5,408 bases of DNA from Syntrophaceae bacterium (GCA_023249795.1 JAHFBU010000129.1:1-5408), one strand, 5' to 3'; positions 1 through 5,408 are shown, counted from the stretch's first letter. Notes: generated by a model not told the origin, from the letters alone. Translations and numbers: made by a program.

Positions 1-1344
1 GGCGTTTCGGACCGGCGTCTCACCGAGGGTTGTCAGAAGCCCTTCCGCAAGGGAGACTCCCGCCAGCGCCCGCAGATCCGTTATGGCCGCCCGCGATGCG
101 GCCGGCGTTTCCCGGGATGAGACCGCGCGACCATCCGCGATCTCCGTCACGGCTACACCGTTTTTCTCGATGAAGTCCCTGATCTCGGCCGGGAAGGGTT
201 GCTCGCCCTGATCGAGCAGGAACAGACCCTGACGATAAGTTGCGCTGCCTGCTGTCTCCCTGCCGATAATGGCCCATTCGGGGAAGATGAAAGATTCCGG
301 GTTCGCAGTCAGCGCCAGGGGTTTGTTGGCTCGGTCCATCCGGTAATTGGGAGATTGGCGGATGATGGCCCGCAATGCCCCGATCTCGTCGCGAAGATCA
401 TCCGCCGTCATAAATGTATAGTTCGCCCAGGACTGGCGGATCAGAGCTTTCAAGTTCTCCGACAGTCGATCTCCGAAATCCAACAGGACCGTGGTTCCGT
501 CACCCAATTCGACAACCGGGATCTGGGAGCAGTCGATGGCGATCTGCGTGGCTTCCCGCAGGGGGATGAAGTAGCTGCCCGTGACGGTAACCGTTCCTCG
601 CATCCGGCCGATGACCGGCCGGATGATCTCAAGCGGAAAGTCTGCCGCCGTTTTTGCCTTGGGCTCTTCCTTCGGGTCTGCCGCGGTTTTCCGGGGTGCC
701 GTCGGCGGGGCGGCGGCGGTTGCCTGGGGTGCGGGGGACGATTCGGCTGAACGGGCAGAGGGCGGGGGCAGGCGGAGGGGCTGGCCGACCTGAAGCCGGT
801 TGAGATCCATGATCCCCGGATTCAATTTGCGGATGAGCCGGTAGGCCGGGAGGACCTGCGCGGGTTTCACGTTCATTTCCGACAGGATGATCCGACTTAC
901 GGAATCACCTTCCCGAACCCGGTACATGACCGCGGGGGAGGCGTTTTCCTCGCCTGTATCGGGGACCGATTCGGCAGATTTTGATTTGGCCGAAACGGGA
1001 AAGACAATATGCTGACCGGGATAGATCCGGTTCAAATTCCGGATGCCGGGGTTCAGCCGGCGAATCTCGGTATAAGGAATTCGTTCGTCTCCGAACCGGC
1101 TCCGGAGGATGGCGGCGAGCCATTCCCCTTTACGAACCACATGAATCCGGCCATTGCCGCCGCCTGCCGTCTTCTGAAAAACGAGACTGACGCTGTCCTC
1201 GCGTGCATCAAGCGGCAGGGAGGGAAACAGCAGAAAAAACGAAACCGCGAAGAGGGAAAAGAGGCTTCGAAGATAGTGAATTCCCTTTGCGGGCTCGCCG
1301 CGTTTGACATCATCTTCAGGTTTACCGGGAATTACCTCGGTCAT
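1..1344 (-). CDS. LysM-domain envelope protein, two LysM repeats, C-terminus cut by window edge
   Basis: This frame stays open for 448 codons from ATG 1344 to the window edge, so the C-terminus is missing. The start has GAGAGGA (1349-1355) four bases upstream. Residues 1-24 are hydrophilic, and about 25-46 are a hydrophobic segment (signal peptide or anchor) ending in LDA before a charged stretch. Two LysM domains follow, at about 67-116 and 141-192. Both carry the VRxG opening, an LNPGI core and a closing PGQ or VGQ with hydrophobic-P. They are longer than a minimal 44-residue LysM. Residues 193-236 are a Pro/Ala/Lys linker. Residues 237-448 look globular and I do not recognise them. LysM domains bind GlcNAc-containing polymers, so periplasmic peptidoglycan binding is a fair inference. 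No peptidase or amidase motif is visible, though one could lie beyond the edge. The gene is divergent from the rightward cluster and has its own promoter at 1420-1448. Confidence 0.88.
   Translation of the reverse strand, partial: MTEVIPGKPEDDVKRGEPAKGIHYLRSLFSLFAVSFFLLFPSLPLDAREDSVSLVFQKTAGGGNGRIHVVRKGEWLAAILRSRFGDERIPYTEIRRLNPGIRNLNRIYPGQHIVFPVSAKSKSAESVPDTGEENASPAVMYRVREGDSVSRIILSEMNVKPAQVLPAYRLIRKLNPGIMDLNRLQVGQPLRLPPPSARSAESSPAPQATAAAPPTAPRKTAADPKEEPKAKTAADFPLEIIRPVIGRMRGTVTVTGSYFIPLREATQIAIDCSQIPVVELGDGTTVLLDFGDRLSENLKALIRQSWANYTFMTADDLRDEIGALRAIIRQSPNYRMDRANKPLALTANPESFIFPEWAIIGRETAGSATYRQGLFLLDQGEQPFPAEIRDFIEKNGVAVTEIADGRAVSSRETPAASRAAITDLRALAGVSLAEGLLTTLGETPVRNA
601..625. repeat. Inverted repeat, 9-bp arms, inside the LysM gene
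   Basis: The arms CATCCGGCC (601-609) and GGCCGGATG (617-625) are perfect reverse complements separated by 7 bases. In the coding sense they encode the stretch RPVIGRM of the LysM protein, just after the Pro/Ala linker. The symmetry may simply come from the Arg, Pro and Gly codons of a GC-rich gene. A hairpin in the mRNA at the linker boundary is possible, but nothing in the sequence shows a function. Confidence 0.35.
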
Positions 1345-1364
1345 GATTTCCTCTCGGTTGGTTG

Positions 1365-1397
1365 GGCGATCGGCTCCTTGAATTAAAGGAGATCGCC
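1365..1397 (-). other. Leader hairpin of the LysM gene mRNA
   Basis: Read on the minus strand, GGCGAT-CTCCTT pairs with AAGGAG-ATCGCC across a six-base loop (TAATTC), giving 12 base pairs with one 3-base bulge (CCG) on the 3' side. It lies about 16 nt into the predicted transcript and ends 20 nt before the LysM start codon, 9 nt short of the Shine-Dalgarno sequence. No U-run follows, so it is not a standard terminator. One arm is a strong ribosome-binding-like AAGGAG and the other is its complement, CTCCTT. Possible roles are mRNA stabilisation or control of ribosome access; neither is shown. Confidence 0.55.
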
Positions 1398-1419
1398 AAA
1401 CTTTTCGTAAAGAGGGGGG

Positions 1420-1448
1420 ATCATAACGAACCGGGTCAGAAAAGTCAA
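1420..1448 (-). promoter_or_regulatory. Predicted sigma-70 promoter of the LysM gene
   Basis: On the minus strand a TTGACT -35 box (1443-1448) and a TATGAT -10 box (1420-1425) are separated by exactly 17 bp. Each box matches the consensus at 5 of 6 positions. The expected start point is near 1413, leaving a leader of about 69 nt. The interval between the -10 box and the start point is six consecutive C residues (1414-1419), a GC-only discriminator. Confidence 0.75.
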
Positions 1449-1463
1449 AGGCAACCGGCAGGC

Positions 1464-1475
1464 TGTTGAACAACA
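1464..1475. promoter_or_regulatory. Palindrome centred between divergent promoters, candidate operator
   Basis: TGTTGAACAACA consists of 5-bp arms around a central AA. Its centre (1469.5) lies within about one base of the midpoint between the two divergent -35 boxes (1448 and 1489). That placement would suit a regulator acting on both promoters. No second copy was noticed in the window, and no regulator gene is present, so the operator role is inference. Confidence 0.35.
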
Positions 1476-1488
1476 AAATTTTTCAGGG

Positions 1489-1516
1489 TTGCAAGATCGG
1501 GTTTAAGTGATATAAG
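1489..1516 (+). promoter_or_regulatory. Predicted extended -10 promoter of the rightward gene cluster
   Basis: A TTGCAA -35 box (1489-1494, 4 of 6 matches) is followed after 16 bp by a TATAAG -10 box (1511-1516, 5 of 6). TG at 1508-1509, one base before the box, makes an extended -10. The A/T run at 1475-1483 lies where a proximal UP element would sit. The expected start point is near 1523, about 68 nt upstream of the first ATG at 1591. Confidence 0.6.
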
Positions 1517-1590
1517 GCAAACGAGTTAAAAGCGGTCGATGATTGTATTTATTAAACGTTCTGTTGGAGAAGCGGCGGCAGGGGGAAATC

Positions 1591-1812
1591 ATGGCGGACA
1601 GGGAGCAACAGGCGGTTCTGATGAAGGAGATCCAGGTGCGGCTCGACCGTAAGATCAGGGAAACTGAGATCAGTTTCCTCGAATACTGGAAGGAACAGGT
1701 GGACCTGGTGGCGGCGCTGAAACCGGAGGGAATCGCCGCTCTTCAGATGCGCGTGCGAAACATTTCCGAGATGATGGCAAACCGGGTCAGAACCCTGAAA
1801 AGAGAGACATAA
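1591..1812 (+). CDS. Small charged helical protein of unknown function (73 aa)
   Basis: I do not recognise this protein. ATG 1591 is chosen because AGGGGG (1580-1585) lies just upstream at ribosome-binding distance. The frame could be extended to TTG 1543, adding 16 residues, but that start has no visible Shine-Dalgarno sequence. The product is rich in Lys, Arg and Glu, with hydrophobic residues spaced as in amphipathic helices at about 8-43 and 46-70; a KPEG turn at 44-47 probably separates them, giving a helical hairpin. There is no Cys, no signal peptide and no membrane segment, so it should be cytoplasmic. It is the first gene after the predicted promoter and precedes the HD gene by 46 bp. 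Codon use resembles its neighbours. A role in protein-protein contact is possible, but nothing here shows it. Confidence 0.7.
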   Translation: MADREQQAVLMKEIQVRLDRKIRETEISFLEYWKEQVDLVAALKPEGIAALQMRVRNISEMMANRVRTLKRET

Positions 1813-1827
1813 ACGCGGCAGGCGTTT
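1811..1827 (+). terminator. Short hairpin at the end of the 73-aa gene, weak terminator candidate
   Basis: AAACGC (1811-1816) and GCGTTT (1822-1827) form a 6-bp stem with a GGCAG loop. The stem begins inside the TAA stop codon (1810-1812). Only a short run of T residues (1825-1828) is present, part of it inside the stem, so strong intrinsic termination is unlikely. It may attenuate read-through or protect an mRNA end ahead of the HD gene. Confidence 0.3.
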
Positions 1828-1845
1828 TAATGGCAGCGGATATCG

Positions 1846-1851
1846 GGTGAG
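1846..1851 (+). promoter_or_regulatory. Ribosome binding site that decides the HD gene start
   Basis: GGTGAG lies 7 nt before ATG 1859, a good spacing. The alternative start, GTG 1847, falls inside this motif and has no Shine-Dalgarno sequence of its own. A six-codon reading frame, ATG 1830 to TGA 1848-1850, ends within the same motif, so ribosomes terminating there would be placed to restart at 1859. Confidence 0.45.
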
Positions 1852-1858
1852 CGAAAAA

Positions 1859-2455
1859 ATGAAGGAGATAGCGGATTTTCTTTTCGAAGTCGGGATGCTG
1901 AAAAAGACACCCCGGAGCGGTTTCCAATTTCTCGGCTCCGGATGCGAATCGGTGGCCGAGCATATATTGAGAACACTTTTTGTCGCTTACGTTCTGTGCA
2001 AGATGGATCCGGAGGCGGACGAATTGAAGGTCCTCCGGCTCTGCCTGATGCACGATCTGCCCGAGGCCCGGACGGGCGATATGAATTACGTGAACAAGAA
2101 GTATGTGACCGTGGACGAGAAAAAGGCGATCCGGGAGCTGGCCGAGCCTCTGTTTTTCGGCGAGGAGATCGAAAAGGCCCTTGATGAGTTCAACGGAAAA
2201 GAGACAAGGGAATCCTTGCTGGCCCGGGATGCCGATCAGCTCTCGCTCATCCTTCAGCTGAAGGAGTGCGGCGATCTGGGGAACAATTACAGCCGGGAAT
2301 GGATCCGTTTTGCCGTCCAGCGGCTTGTGACGGAAAACGCCCGAAGGCTGGCCGGGGATATCCTCGCTACGGATTCCTCCAACTGGTGGTTCAAGGACAA
2401 AAGCGACTGGTGGGTCAATGGCAATCATGGTTCGTCACCAAAGCAAAATCAATAG
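1859..2455 (+). CDS. HD-domain phosphohydrolase, YfbR/HDDC2-like 5'-deoxynucleotidase type
   Basis: This 198-aa protein shows the metal-binding HD pattern: His35 in the ESVAEH motif, His65-Asp66 in LMHDLPEARTGD, and Asp126 in ARDADQL. Glu69, just after the HD pair, is also typical. The N-terminal helix (IADFLFEVGMLKKTPRSGF) and overall size fit the HD_3 group that includes YfbR and HDDC2, metal-dependent enzymes removing phosphate from deoxynucleoside monophosphates. The exact substrate here is unknown, since residue patterns alone do not fix it. There is no signal peptide, so it acts in the cytoplasm. The start at ATG 1859 is preferred for its Shine-Dalgarno GGTGAG; GTG 1847 would add four residues. 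The C-terminal tail is Trp-rich (NWWF, DWWV) and then polar. Its last 38 bases overlap the start of the TPR gene in another frame, which suggests translational coupling. Confidence 0.88.
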   Translation: MKEIADFLFEVGMLKKTPRSGFQFLGSGCESVAEHILRTLFVAYVLCKMDPEADELKVLRLCLMHDLPEARTGDMNYVNKKYVTVDEKKAIRELAEPLFFGEEIEKALDEFNGKETRESLLARDADQLSLILQLKECGDLGNNYSREWIRFAVQRLVTENARRLAGDILATDSSNWWFKDKSDWWVNGNHGSSPKQNQ

Positions 2456-3215
2456 CATGGCGGTAGGGAGAGTTATTCTGTTTCTTCTGCTGTCGGTCAG
2501 CCTTACGGCTTGTGTCAACAAGGTCCGGCTTCAGGAACAGGCGGGCAACCATATCCAGATCGGCACCGCATACCTCGACTCGGTTCAATATAATTCGGCT
2601 TTGAAAGAATTTCTGGAGGCGGCAAAACTGACGCCGGAAGACCCAAAGATCCACTTCCTGCTTGGCGTCTCCTACTTCGGCAAGGGGCTGTCCGACAGGG
2701 CAATCGCGGAGTTCCAGCGGGCCATAGCCCTCAAACCGGATAACTCCGAGGCACACAATTATCTGGGAAGGATCTATCTGGAAAGGGGGCGCTGGGATGA
2801 CGCCATTGCCTCTTTCAATAAGGCGCTTGCCAACATCCTCTATGATACCCCATCGTACCCTCTCTACAACCTGGGACTATCCTACTATGGAAAGCGCGAA
2901 TACGACCTTGCCCTGAATTATTACCGGGCAGCGGCGGAGAAGGACCCCAATGATGTTCTGATGACGTTAATCGAAATAAATATGGGGATTTGCCATTTCG
3001 CCAAAGGGGACACCGAGGAGGCCATCCGCCATTTTCAAAAGTCGCTGACCCTGGCGCCATCACTTGTCGAATCCCACTACTGGCTTGGGTTGAGTTATCA
3101 AAAGCTGAGGAGACGGGCGGATGCCGTCGCCGCATTTCAGAGCGCCGTCCGGCTGGCGCCGGAGTCGGGATTCGGAAGGAAGGCGAAAGAAGCTCTCAAC
3201 AACATGACCCCATAA
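2418..3215 (+). CDS. TPR-repeat lipoprotein, PilF/PilW-like
   Basis: The 265-residue product begins with a lipoprotein signal: hydrophobic residues 19-28 lead into the lipobox LTAC with the acylated Cys at 32. Position +2 is Val rather than Asp, consistent with outer-membrane sorting. About six tetratricopeptide repeats follow, near 43-76, 77-110, 111-144, 147-180, 184-216 and 217-250, each with the spaced G-Y/F-A-P pattern (for example LGVSYFGKGLSDRAIAEF). Length, lipobox and six TPRs match PilF/PilW pilotins, which help assemble the type IV pilus secretin. No pilus gene lies in the window, so another envelope scaffold role is equally open. The start is uncertain: ATG 2418, 2427 and 2457 are in frame. 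The last gives the most compact signal peptide but lacks a Shine-Dalgarno sequence; 2418 and 2427 share a weak GGTGGG at 2409-2414. The gene overlaps the HD gene and ends 19 bp before the GerMN gene. Confidence 0.88.
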   Translation: MAIMVRHQSKINSMAVGRVILFLLLSVSLTACVNKVRLQEQAGNHIQIGTAYLDSVQYNSALKEFLEAAKLTPEDPKIHFLLGVSYFGKGLSDRAIAEFQRAIALKPDNSEAHNYLGRIYLERGRWDDAIASFNKALANILYDTPSYPLYNLGLSYYGKREYDLALNYYRAAAEKDPNDVLMTLIEINMGICHFAKGDTEEAIRHFQKSLTLAPSLVESHYWLGLSYQKLRRRADAVAAFQSAVRLAPESGFGRKAKEALNNMTP

Positions 3216-3234
3216 TATAAGGATAAAGGATCAT

Positions 3235-3867
3235 ATGGCCACCAAGAAGCAAAGACGGACCGATGAGGTCAAACACAAGAAAACGAAGAAGGGCCGAAGG
3301 CTGTTGCTTCTTTCCGTGATGGTCGTGATATCCGTGGTCTTTCTGGCGATATTCTTCATTACGCTCTTCGATTACATCTATCCGCCCGCGGCCGGAAAGC
3401 ATTCCGCCGCAAAAAAGAGGGATAAGCAGGAGGTTACCCTCTTTTTTTCCGATGCCAACGAGCGCTTTCTCGTTCCGGAAAAGCGCTTCATACCCAGGGA
3501 AAAAGAGCTGGAGGGTCAGGCGAAAGAGATGATTCAGGCACTTATCGTCGGCTCGAAAACGGGGTTGGGCAATACCTTCCCCGGGAAGGCGGAACTCCTG
3601 GACGTTAAAAGAGACGGGGAGGATACCCTGCTGATCGATTTCAAGGAGAGCCTCGTCACGAATCATCCGAGCGGAAGCGCCGCGGAGATGGCCACCATCT
3701 ATTCATTGACCAATACCCTGACCGCCAACCTGCCGGCGATCAAACAGGTCAGAATCCTGATCGGCGGAAAGGAAAGGGAGTCGCTTAAAGGGCACATCGG
3801 TCTCCATAATCCCTTCATGATGAACCGTGAACTGATCGCGCCGGCGGCGCCGCCGAAAGAAGGATAG
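3235..3867 (+). CDS. Membrane-anchored GerMN-domain protein
   Basis: This 210-aa protein has a strongly basic N-terminus (residues 4-22, mostly Lys and Arg), one membrane helix at about 23-46, and a short linker. A GerMN domain follows at about 67-178, with the opening VTLFFSDANERFLVPEKR and the later pattern SLTNTLTANLPAIKQVRILIGG. A tail reading LKGHIGLHNPF and a Pro/Ala-rich end complete it. The basic side should stay in the cytoplasm, placing the domain in the periplasm. GerMN was named from spore germination protein GerM, but it is also found in non-sporulating bacteria, usually as an envelope-exposed domain; its ligand is not established here. ATG 3235 has AAAGGA (3225-3230) four bases upstream. 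It follows the TPR lipoprotein gene by 19 bp, so the two envelope proteins are probably made together. Confidence 0.87.
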   Translation: MATKKQRRTDEVKHKKTKKGRRLLLLSVMVVISVVFLAIFFITLFDYIYPPAAGKHSAAKKRDKQEVTLFFSDANERFLVPEKRFIPREKELEGQAKEMIQALIVGSKTGLGNTFPGKAELLDVKRDGEDTLLIDFKESLVTNHPSGSAAEMATIYSLTNTLTANLPAIKQVRILIGGKERESLKGHIGLHNPFMMNRELIAPAAPPKEG

Positions 3868-3883
3868 CGGATTTTTTCTCCGC
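3867..3883 (+). other. Short hairpin in the GerMN to EF-G gap
   Basis: GCGGA (3867-3871) and TCCGC (3879-3883) form a 5-bp stem around a loop of six T residues and a C. It starts at the last base of the GerMN stop codon and ends just before the GGTGA ribosome binding sequence (3884-3888) of the EF-G gene. The T-run lies in the loop, not after the stem, so this is not an intrinsic terminator. A small effect on EF-G translation is conceivable. Confidence 0.3.
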
Positions 3884-3894
3884 GGTGAAAAACT

Positions 3895-5408
3895 ATGGCA
3901 TCCAAATCCAGACTCTCGCGCACGAGAAATATCGGAATCGCCGCCCATATTGACGCCGGCAAGACGACGGTGACGGAGCGGATTCTGTTCTACACGGGAA
4001 AATCCCACAAAATGGGCGAGGTCCATGACGGCGAGGCCGTGATGGACTGGATGCCGCAGGAGCAGGAGAGGGGGATTACGATCACCTCGGCCGTGACCAC
4101 CTGCAACTGGGATAACCACGAAATACAGATTATCGATACGCCGGGACATGTCGATTTCACCATCGAGGTCGAGCGAAGCTTACGTGTCCTCGACGGGGCC
4201 GTTGTCGTTTTCTGCGGCGTCGGCGGGGTGGAGCCCCAATCGGAGACCGTCTGGCACCAGGCCGACAAGTACGGCGTTCCCAAGGTGGCCTTTATCAACA
4301 AGATGGACCGGGTCGGGGCGGACTATGCCGCGACGATCGGGCAGATGAAGAGGCGCTTTAACTCCCTGCCCTTGCCGATTCAGATCCCCTTCGGGGAGCA
4401 GGACGCCTTCCGGGGAGTCGTCGATCTGATTCGTCAGAAGGTCATCACGTGGGACGATACGACCAAGGGGGCCTCTTACAGCTACGCGGACCTTCCCGAT
4501 GAGATCCGGGAGCAAACATTGGAATATCGCGACCGGATGATCGCCCTGCTGGCCGACCTGGACGACGGGATTGCGGAGAAGTATCTCGAGGGAACGGAGA
4601 TCCCCGAGGCGGAGATCATTGCGGCGATTCGAAAGGCGACGATCTCCCTGACAATCGTTCCTGTCCTGTGCGGTTCGGCCCTCCGGAACAAGGGGGTGCA
4701 GCCGCTGTTGGATGCGGTCGTTCGCTATCTGCCATCCCCGGAGGACATCCCGCCCGTCAAGGGTTTGAATCCCGTGACGAAGCAGGAGGAGGTTCGGGCG
4801 AGCAGCGACAAAGTTCCCCTGGCGGCCCTGGCCTTCAAGATCATGCAGGAGGAGGGGAGAAAGCTGACCTATCTCCGCATCTATTCGGGGCGCCTTCATG
4901 CGGGGGATGAACTCTACAACGCGAGCACCGGAAAGAAAGAGAAGATCTCCCGCCTTCTGAAAATGCACGCAAACAAACGGGAGCGGGTGGAGCAGGCGGG
5001 GGCGGGTGACATCATCGCCGTCATGGGGCTCAAGGAGATCACCACCGGCGATACGATTTGCGATGAGGCGCACCCCATTCTTCTGGAGCTGATCGATTTT
5101 TACGAGCCGGTCATCAGTCTGGCGATCGAGGCCAAGACGCCCGCCGACCAGGAAAAACTGAGCGTGGCCCTCAACAAACTCCTGGAGGAGGATCCGACCC
5201 TCAGGGTCAAGTACGACGACGAAACGGCCCAGACGGTTCTTTCCGGGATGGGGGAGCTTCATCTCGAAATCATCACCGATCGGCTGCTGCGGGAGTTCAA
5301 CGCCCGGGTCAACGTGGGCAAGCCTCGGGTTGTCCATCGGGAAACGATACAGAAGCGCGTCGAGTGCGAGGGGCTCTTTGAAAGGGAATTGGGAGAGAAG
5401 AGGCATTT
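3895..5408 (+). CDS. Elongation factor G family GTPase, non-canonical paralogue type, C-terminus cut
   Basis: The frame is open from ATG 3895 to the window edge (504 codons), lacking domain V and most of domain IV. The GTPase motifs are intact: AHIDAGKT at 17-24, RGITITSA at 59-66, DTPGHVDF at 81-88 with His85, NKMD at 135-138 and CGSAL at 259-263. The G' insert (about 165-258), domain II (about 306-390) and domain III with SGMGELHLEI (450-459) follow. EF-G moves tRNA and mRNA through the ribosome, and some paralogues act in ribosome recycling. Two segments differ from the usual E. coli-type protein: QEEGRKLTYLRIYSG replaces the DPFVG-LTFFRVYSG type of segment, and domain IV begins ERELGEKRH where SGGRGQYGH is usual. 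With no rpsL, rpsG or tuf beside it, this suggests a second EF-G copy. GGTGA (3884-3888) precedes the start by 6 nt. It lies 27 bp after the GerMN gene. Confidence 0.92.
   Translation, partial: MASKSRLSRTRNIGIAAHIDAGKTTVTERILFYTGKSHKMGEVHDGEAVMDWMPQEQERGITITSAVTTCNWDNHEIQIIDTPGHVDFTIEVERSLRVLDGAVVVFCGVGGVEPQSETVWHQADKYGVPKVAFINKMDRVGADYAATIGQMKRRFNSLPLPIQIPFGEQDAFRGVVDLIRQKVITWDDTTKGASYSYADLPDEIREQTLEYRDRMIALLADLDDGIAEKYLEGTEIPEAEIIAAIRKATISLTIVPVLCGSALRNKGVQPLLDAVVRYLPSPEDIPPVKGLNPVTKQEEVRASSDKVPLAALAFKIMQEEGRKLTYLRIYSGRLHAGDELYNASTGKKEKISRLLKMHANKRERVEQAGAGDIIAVMGLKEITTGDTICDEAHPILLELIDFYEPVISLAIEAKTPADQEKLSVALNKLLEEDPTLRVKYDDETAQTVLSGMGELHLEIITDRLLREFNARVNVGKPRVVHRETIQKRVECEGLFERELGEKRH

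Noticed and set aside
199..750. A 183-codon plus-strand frame inside the LysM gene
   Set aside because: It is antisense to a well-supported LysM coding frame, has no recognisable domain, and ends in a Gly/Arg/Cys-rich run that mirrors the Pro/Ala linker.
1009..1386. A 125-codon plus-strand frame running into the intergenic region
   Set aside because: Most of it is antisense to the LysM domains and signal segment, and its end overlaps the leader hairpin. Its product is low in recognisable structure.
1345..1590. A small RNA gene or mobile-element remnant in the intergenic region
   Set aside because: The interval is explained by two promoters, a leader hairpin and a palindrome. No terminal inverted repeats, target duplications or transposase remnants were seen.
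1429..1792. A 13-bp direct repeat, AACCGGGTCAGAA, at 1429-1441 and 1780-1792
   Set aside because: One copy is in the LysM promoter spacer and the other in the coding end of the 73-aa gene. Two copies of this length are not far from chance in a window this size, and no further copy was seen.
1787..2428. A 213-codon minus-strand frame opposite the HD gene
   Set aside because: The plus strand carries the conserved HD metal-binding residues; the antisense frame shows no family features.
3842..3855. A perfect 14-bp GC palindrome near the end of the GerMN gene
   Set aside because: It falls on Ala and Pro codons of the low-complexity tail, which readily make GGC/GCC palindromes, and no T-run follows it as a terminator would need.
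4180..5406. A 408-codon open frame on the minus strand opposite the EF-G gene
   Set aside because: The opposite strand encodes an unmistakable EF-G with all GTPase motifs in frame. The antisense product is a composition-driven shadow rich in Arg, Leu, Pro and Asp with no recognisable motif.

Overview
The window looks like chromosomal DNA from a Gram-negative bacterium, most likely a deltaproteobacterium of the Syntrophus type. The reasons are an outer-membrane-style TPR lipoprotein of the PilF/PilW kind, a GerMN protein in a non-Bacillus setting, a non-canonical EF-G away from ribosomal-protein genes, and moderately high GC with sigma-70-like promoters. This lineage call is an inference; no RNA gene or marker in the window settles it.

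Layout: on the minus strand, the left quarter (1-1344) is one long gene that runs off the left edge. It encodes an exported or membrane-anchored protein with two LysM peptidoglycan-binding domains, a Pro/Ala linker and a C-terminal region I do not recognise. Its promoter (1420-1448) has near-consensus boxes, and its leader can form a strong hairpin. A 246-bp intergenic region separates it from a rightward gene cluster that has its own extended -10 promoter (1489-1516). A 12-bp palindrome sits almost exactly midway between the two -35 boxes.

The rightward cluster is tightly packed. It holds a 73-aa helical protein of unknown function (1591-1812), an HD-domain nucleotidase/phosphohydrolase of the YfbR/HDDC2 type (1859-2455), a six-TPR lipoprotein (2418-3215, overlapping the HD gene by 38 bp), a membrane-anchored GerMN protein (3235-3867), and an EF-G-like translational GTPase (3895 onward, cut by the right edge after 504 residues). 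Gaps are 46, -38, 19 and 27 bp, and I see no convincing terminator, so they are probably co-transcribed.

Three of the six proteins (LysM, TPR lipoprotein, GerMN) point to the cell envelope; the HD protein and the EF-G point to nucleotide turnover and translation. The sequence does not show that they act together. No mobile element, CRISPR array, tRNA or rRNA was seen. The most distinctive items are the unassigned LysM C-terminal region, the LysM leader hairpin, the centred palindrome and the non-canonical EF-G.
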